From NCBI RefSeq assembly GCF_001720465.1, contig NZ_CP017113.1, positions 992,001 through 1,056,000 on the forward strand: a stretch of 64,000 nucleotides of DNA, read 5' to 3'. The notes under the pieces are model-generated. The model saw nothing but the letters and a program-made list of their open reading frames with translations. It ran no database searches and was not told the DNA's origin. Both the position numbers and the translations under genes were made by a program. Shown piece by piece: positions 62,506-64,000 of the stretch. Every line of letters starts with the position of its first letter. Position 1 is the first letter of the stretch. Source of the DNA: Porphyrobacter sp. LM 6 (GTDB lineage: Bacteria; Pseudomonadota; Alphaproteobacteria; Sphingomonadales; Sphingomonadaceae).

Positions 62506-62906
62506 ACGGGGTGATCGCGGTTCGCTCGCTCCTGGTGGCCGACACCGGGCTGACCTCGCTCGTACCTGTCGCGCGGATTGCCGCCGGGATGCTGCCACAA
62601 GGCACGGACTTGCCGGCCATATCGTTGATGTCGGTCAGCGGCGTGGATCGCAACATTCCTGCGCCAGGCCCGAAACGCCGCGTCACCGAACGCGTGCAGG
62701 TGGCCGTTCTGGCCCGGACCTACCCTGAAGTGAAAGCCATTATCGCAGCTGTCCGCAATGCCGCTGCCGACCAGATGCCCGCCATCGACGGGCTGACCGA
62801 CGTCACCGTCCACACCGATTCCGCCGGTCCTGATTTCCTCGACGAGGAGACCGGCATCCACATGCAGACGCAGGACTTCCGCGTCTCATTCAACGAGGCG
62901 CGTTGA
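62502..62906 (+). CDS. DUF3168 tail completion protein
   Basis: The 134-residue protein has the DUF3168-like pattern: an LVADTGLTSLVPVARIAAGM start, TDLPAISLMSVSGVDRNIPA, then RVQVAVLARTYPEVKAIIAA with a FLDEETGIHMQTQDFRVSF end. It corresponds to the terminator/completion protein of siphovirus tails (gp17-like). Confidence 0.87.
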   Translation: MNGVIAVRSLLVADTGLTSLVPVARIAAGMLPQGTDLPAISLMSVSGVDRNIPAPGPKRRVTERVQVAVLARTYPEVKAIIAAVRNAAADQMPAIDGLTDVTVHTDSAGPDFLDEETGIHMQTQDFRVSFNEAR

Positions 62907-62933
62907 GCCTCACCTTCATAAGGACCCATTGCC

Positions 62934-63395
62934 ATGACAGTTCGGACTTCCGCCGGCACCACCTTGAAGGTGTCGGCCTCTACCCCTGCGACTTTTGACG
63001 CCACCGGCTACAATGCGCTCACCATGACCGTGGTCGGCGAAGTCTCCGACCTCGGTGAGTTCGGCCGCGAGTTCAATCTCGTCACCTTCAACCCAGTCGG
63101 TAGCCGCGGCGTCGTCAAGAAGAAGGGCAGCTTTAACCAGGGCACGATGCAGATCCAACTCGGCCTCGACACTGATGATGCCGGCCAAATCCTGCTCAAA
63201 TCTGCCTCGCTCTCGGACGCTGATCACAGCTTCCTCGTCACCACTCAGAACGGCGACAAGTACTATTTCCAGGCGCAAGTCATGAGCTTCAAGGTCAATG
63301 TCGGTTCGGTCGATCAGATCACCACTGCCACCGTGACCCTCGAACTCACCACCAACTCCGCCGGTGTCGGTATCGTTGAAGTACTCGCGCCATAA
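62934..63395 (+). CDS. phage tail tube protein
   Basis: The 153-residue protein starts MTVRTSAGTTLKVSASTPAT and has MTVVGEVSDLGEFGREFNLV and FNPVGSRGVVKKKGSFNQGT. DADHSFLVTTQNGDKYYFQA and a C-terminal TATVTLELTTNS strand complete a tail-tube fold. It is the major tail protein of a long-tailed siphovirus. Just downstream lie two antisense tRNA-Leu genes. Confidence 0.88.
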   Translation: MTVRTSAGTTLKVSASTPATFDATGYNALTMTVVGEVSDLGEFGREFNLVTFNPVGSRGVVKKKGSFNQGTMQIQLGLDTDDAGQILLKSASLSDADHSFLVTTQNGDKYYFQAQVMSFKVNVGSVDQITTATVTLELTTNSAGVGIVEVLAP

Positions 63396-63403
63396 TGATG
63401 CTG

Positions 63404-63489
63404 TGGTGCGGATGGCGGGACTCGAACCCGCACGAGGATACCCTCACAAGATTTTAAGTCTCGGGCGTCTACCATTCCGCCACATCCGC
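63404..63489 (-). tRNA. tRNA-Leu(TAA)
   Basis: An 86-base class II tRNA on the minus strand. Acceptor GCGGATG/CATCCGC is perfect, the anticodon region reads GACTTAAAATC (TAA), and CCA is encoded. It lies nine bases beyond the tail tube stop, antisense to the late genes. Confidence 0.93.
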
Positions 63490-63504
63490 GCAGCCATATC
63501 GGCA

Positions 63505-63589
63505 TGGTGCGGGCGAAGGGACTCGAACCCCCACGCTGTTAGGCGCCAGAACCTAAATCTGGTGCGTCTACCAATTCCGCCACGCCCGC
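63505..63589 (-). tRNA. tRNA-Leu(TAG)
   Basis: An 85-base class II tRNA on the minus strand. Acceptor GCGGGCG/CGCCCGC is perfect, the anticodon region reads GATTTAGGTTC (TAG), and CCA is encoded. It is separated by 15 bases from the tRNA-Leu(TAA) gene, so both are probably cut from one transcript. Confidence 0.93.
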
Positions 63590-63640
63590 ACTCGGGCCGG
63601 CATTTCCCAGATCATTGCGACATTGCCAAGGAGAACATTG

Positions 63641-64000
63641 ATGTTCGACATCACGACGCTCGCCGCCACCGATACCTCGACCCTCGAATTGGTGGGTGGC
63701 GACGACGCCCCGCTGTTCGACGAAAAGGGCAAGCGCCTCTCGATCACGGTCTACGGTCCAGGCTCCAAGGTCTACCAGCGCGCCCAGGCTCGCCAGCAGA
63801 ACCAGCTGATGGACAAGATCAAGAAGCGCGGAAAGATGGACCAGACGGCCGAGGAGAAGCTTGCCGAGCAGGCTGATTTTCTGGCTGCCTGCACGGTCAG
63901 CTTCAACGGCTTCACCTATCCGCCCGCCGACGGGCTCGAAGGCCAGGAACTGTTTCGCAAGGCCTATGCCGATCCATCGATCGGGTTCATCGCCACGCAG
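63641..64000 (+). CDS. tail assembly chaperone-like protein (3' end beyond window)
   Basis: The frame is open from ATG 63641 to the window end (120 codons): MFDITTLAATDTSTLELVGG, YGPGSKVYQRAQARQQNQLM, and AACTVSFNGFTYPPADGLEG. The order after the tail tube, its size and the KVYQRA/DFLAACT signature fit the first tail assembly chaperone of siphoviruses, which is often extended by a programmed frameshift. AAGGAGAAC lies just upstream of the ATG. Confidence 0.8.
   Translation, partial: MFDITTLAATDTSTLELVGGDDAPLFDEKGKRLSITVYGPGSKVYQRAQARQQNQLMDKIKKRGKMDQTAEEKLAEQADFLAACTVSFNGFTYPPADGLEGQELFRKAYADPSIGFIATQ

Overview
The window is a piece of a GC-rich alphaproteobacterial chromosome. The tolQ-tolR-tolA-tolB-pal order, the [11 protein letters not shown]-type IF-3 N-terminus, PdeM, the DUF2924/serine-recombinase cassette and the general protein flavour point to Sphingomonadales, probably Erythrobacteraceae. 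This placement is inference from gene content, not a database result.

Region 1 (1-18.3 kb) is ordinary core genome: the Tol-Pal envelope operon (pal has an apparent one-base frameshift), a J-domain protein, a DUF1963 protein, an SDR, an SLC13 transporter, a DUF547 protein, infC (apparently starting with ATA), a winged-helix protein, pdeM, hemF, a GH16 glycosidase, a bifunctional (p)ppGpp synthetase/hydrolase, a DUF1905 protein and a cyclophilin. It ends at a tRNA-Ser(GGA) gene, a likely integration site.

Region 2 (18.4-33.5 kb) is a defence island, visibly more AT-rich, read leftward as one tightly overlapping operon: brxR-brxE-brxA-brxB-brxC-pglX-pglZ-brxL. This is a BREX phage-resistance locus with a type 1-like core plus BrxE, a component associated with type 6. 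Its BrxL ends in a MITD1-like phospholipase-D-fold domain. The methyltransferase gene pglX is in three frames. One break lies in a G7 tract that would be in frame as G8; the other is a one-base break at an ATGA overlap. As the sequence stands, PglX is OFF.

Region 3 (33.5-37.7 kb) holds a four-gene ATGA-overlapping serine-recombinase cassette, a dGTPase-like HD phosphohydrolase (a plausible second antiviral gene) and a small ORF.

Region 4 (38-64 kb, running off the right edge) is a siphovirus-type prophage: a LexA/S24-type repressor facing a divergent early gene, a repeat-rich region with GGTTGG boxes, an early/replication module (sigma-like protein, RecA-like ATPase, DUF669, PD-(D/E)XK nuclease, SF2 helicase, primase-ATPase), an orphan antitoxin-like regulator, a RuvC-like resolvase, HNH, an orphan ParB-methyltransferase, then an HK97-type packaging/head/tail module. 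Three phage tRNAs (Ile-CAU, Leu-UAA, Leu-UAG) lie antisense among these genes. No tyrosine integrase or second att site is visible, so the right boundary lies outside the window. BREX, dgt and the repressor all read leftward away from the lytic genes, so the defence genes could be lysogenic cargo of the same element.

Caution: all three frame breaks seen (pal once, pglX twice) are repaired by adding one base, and two are in homopolymers. Sequencing undercalls must be excluded before any phase-variation claim.
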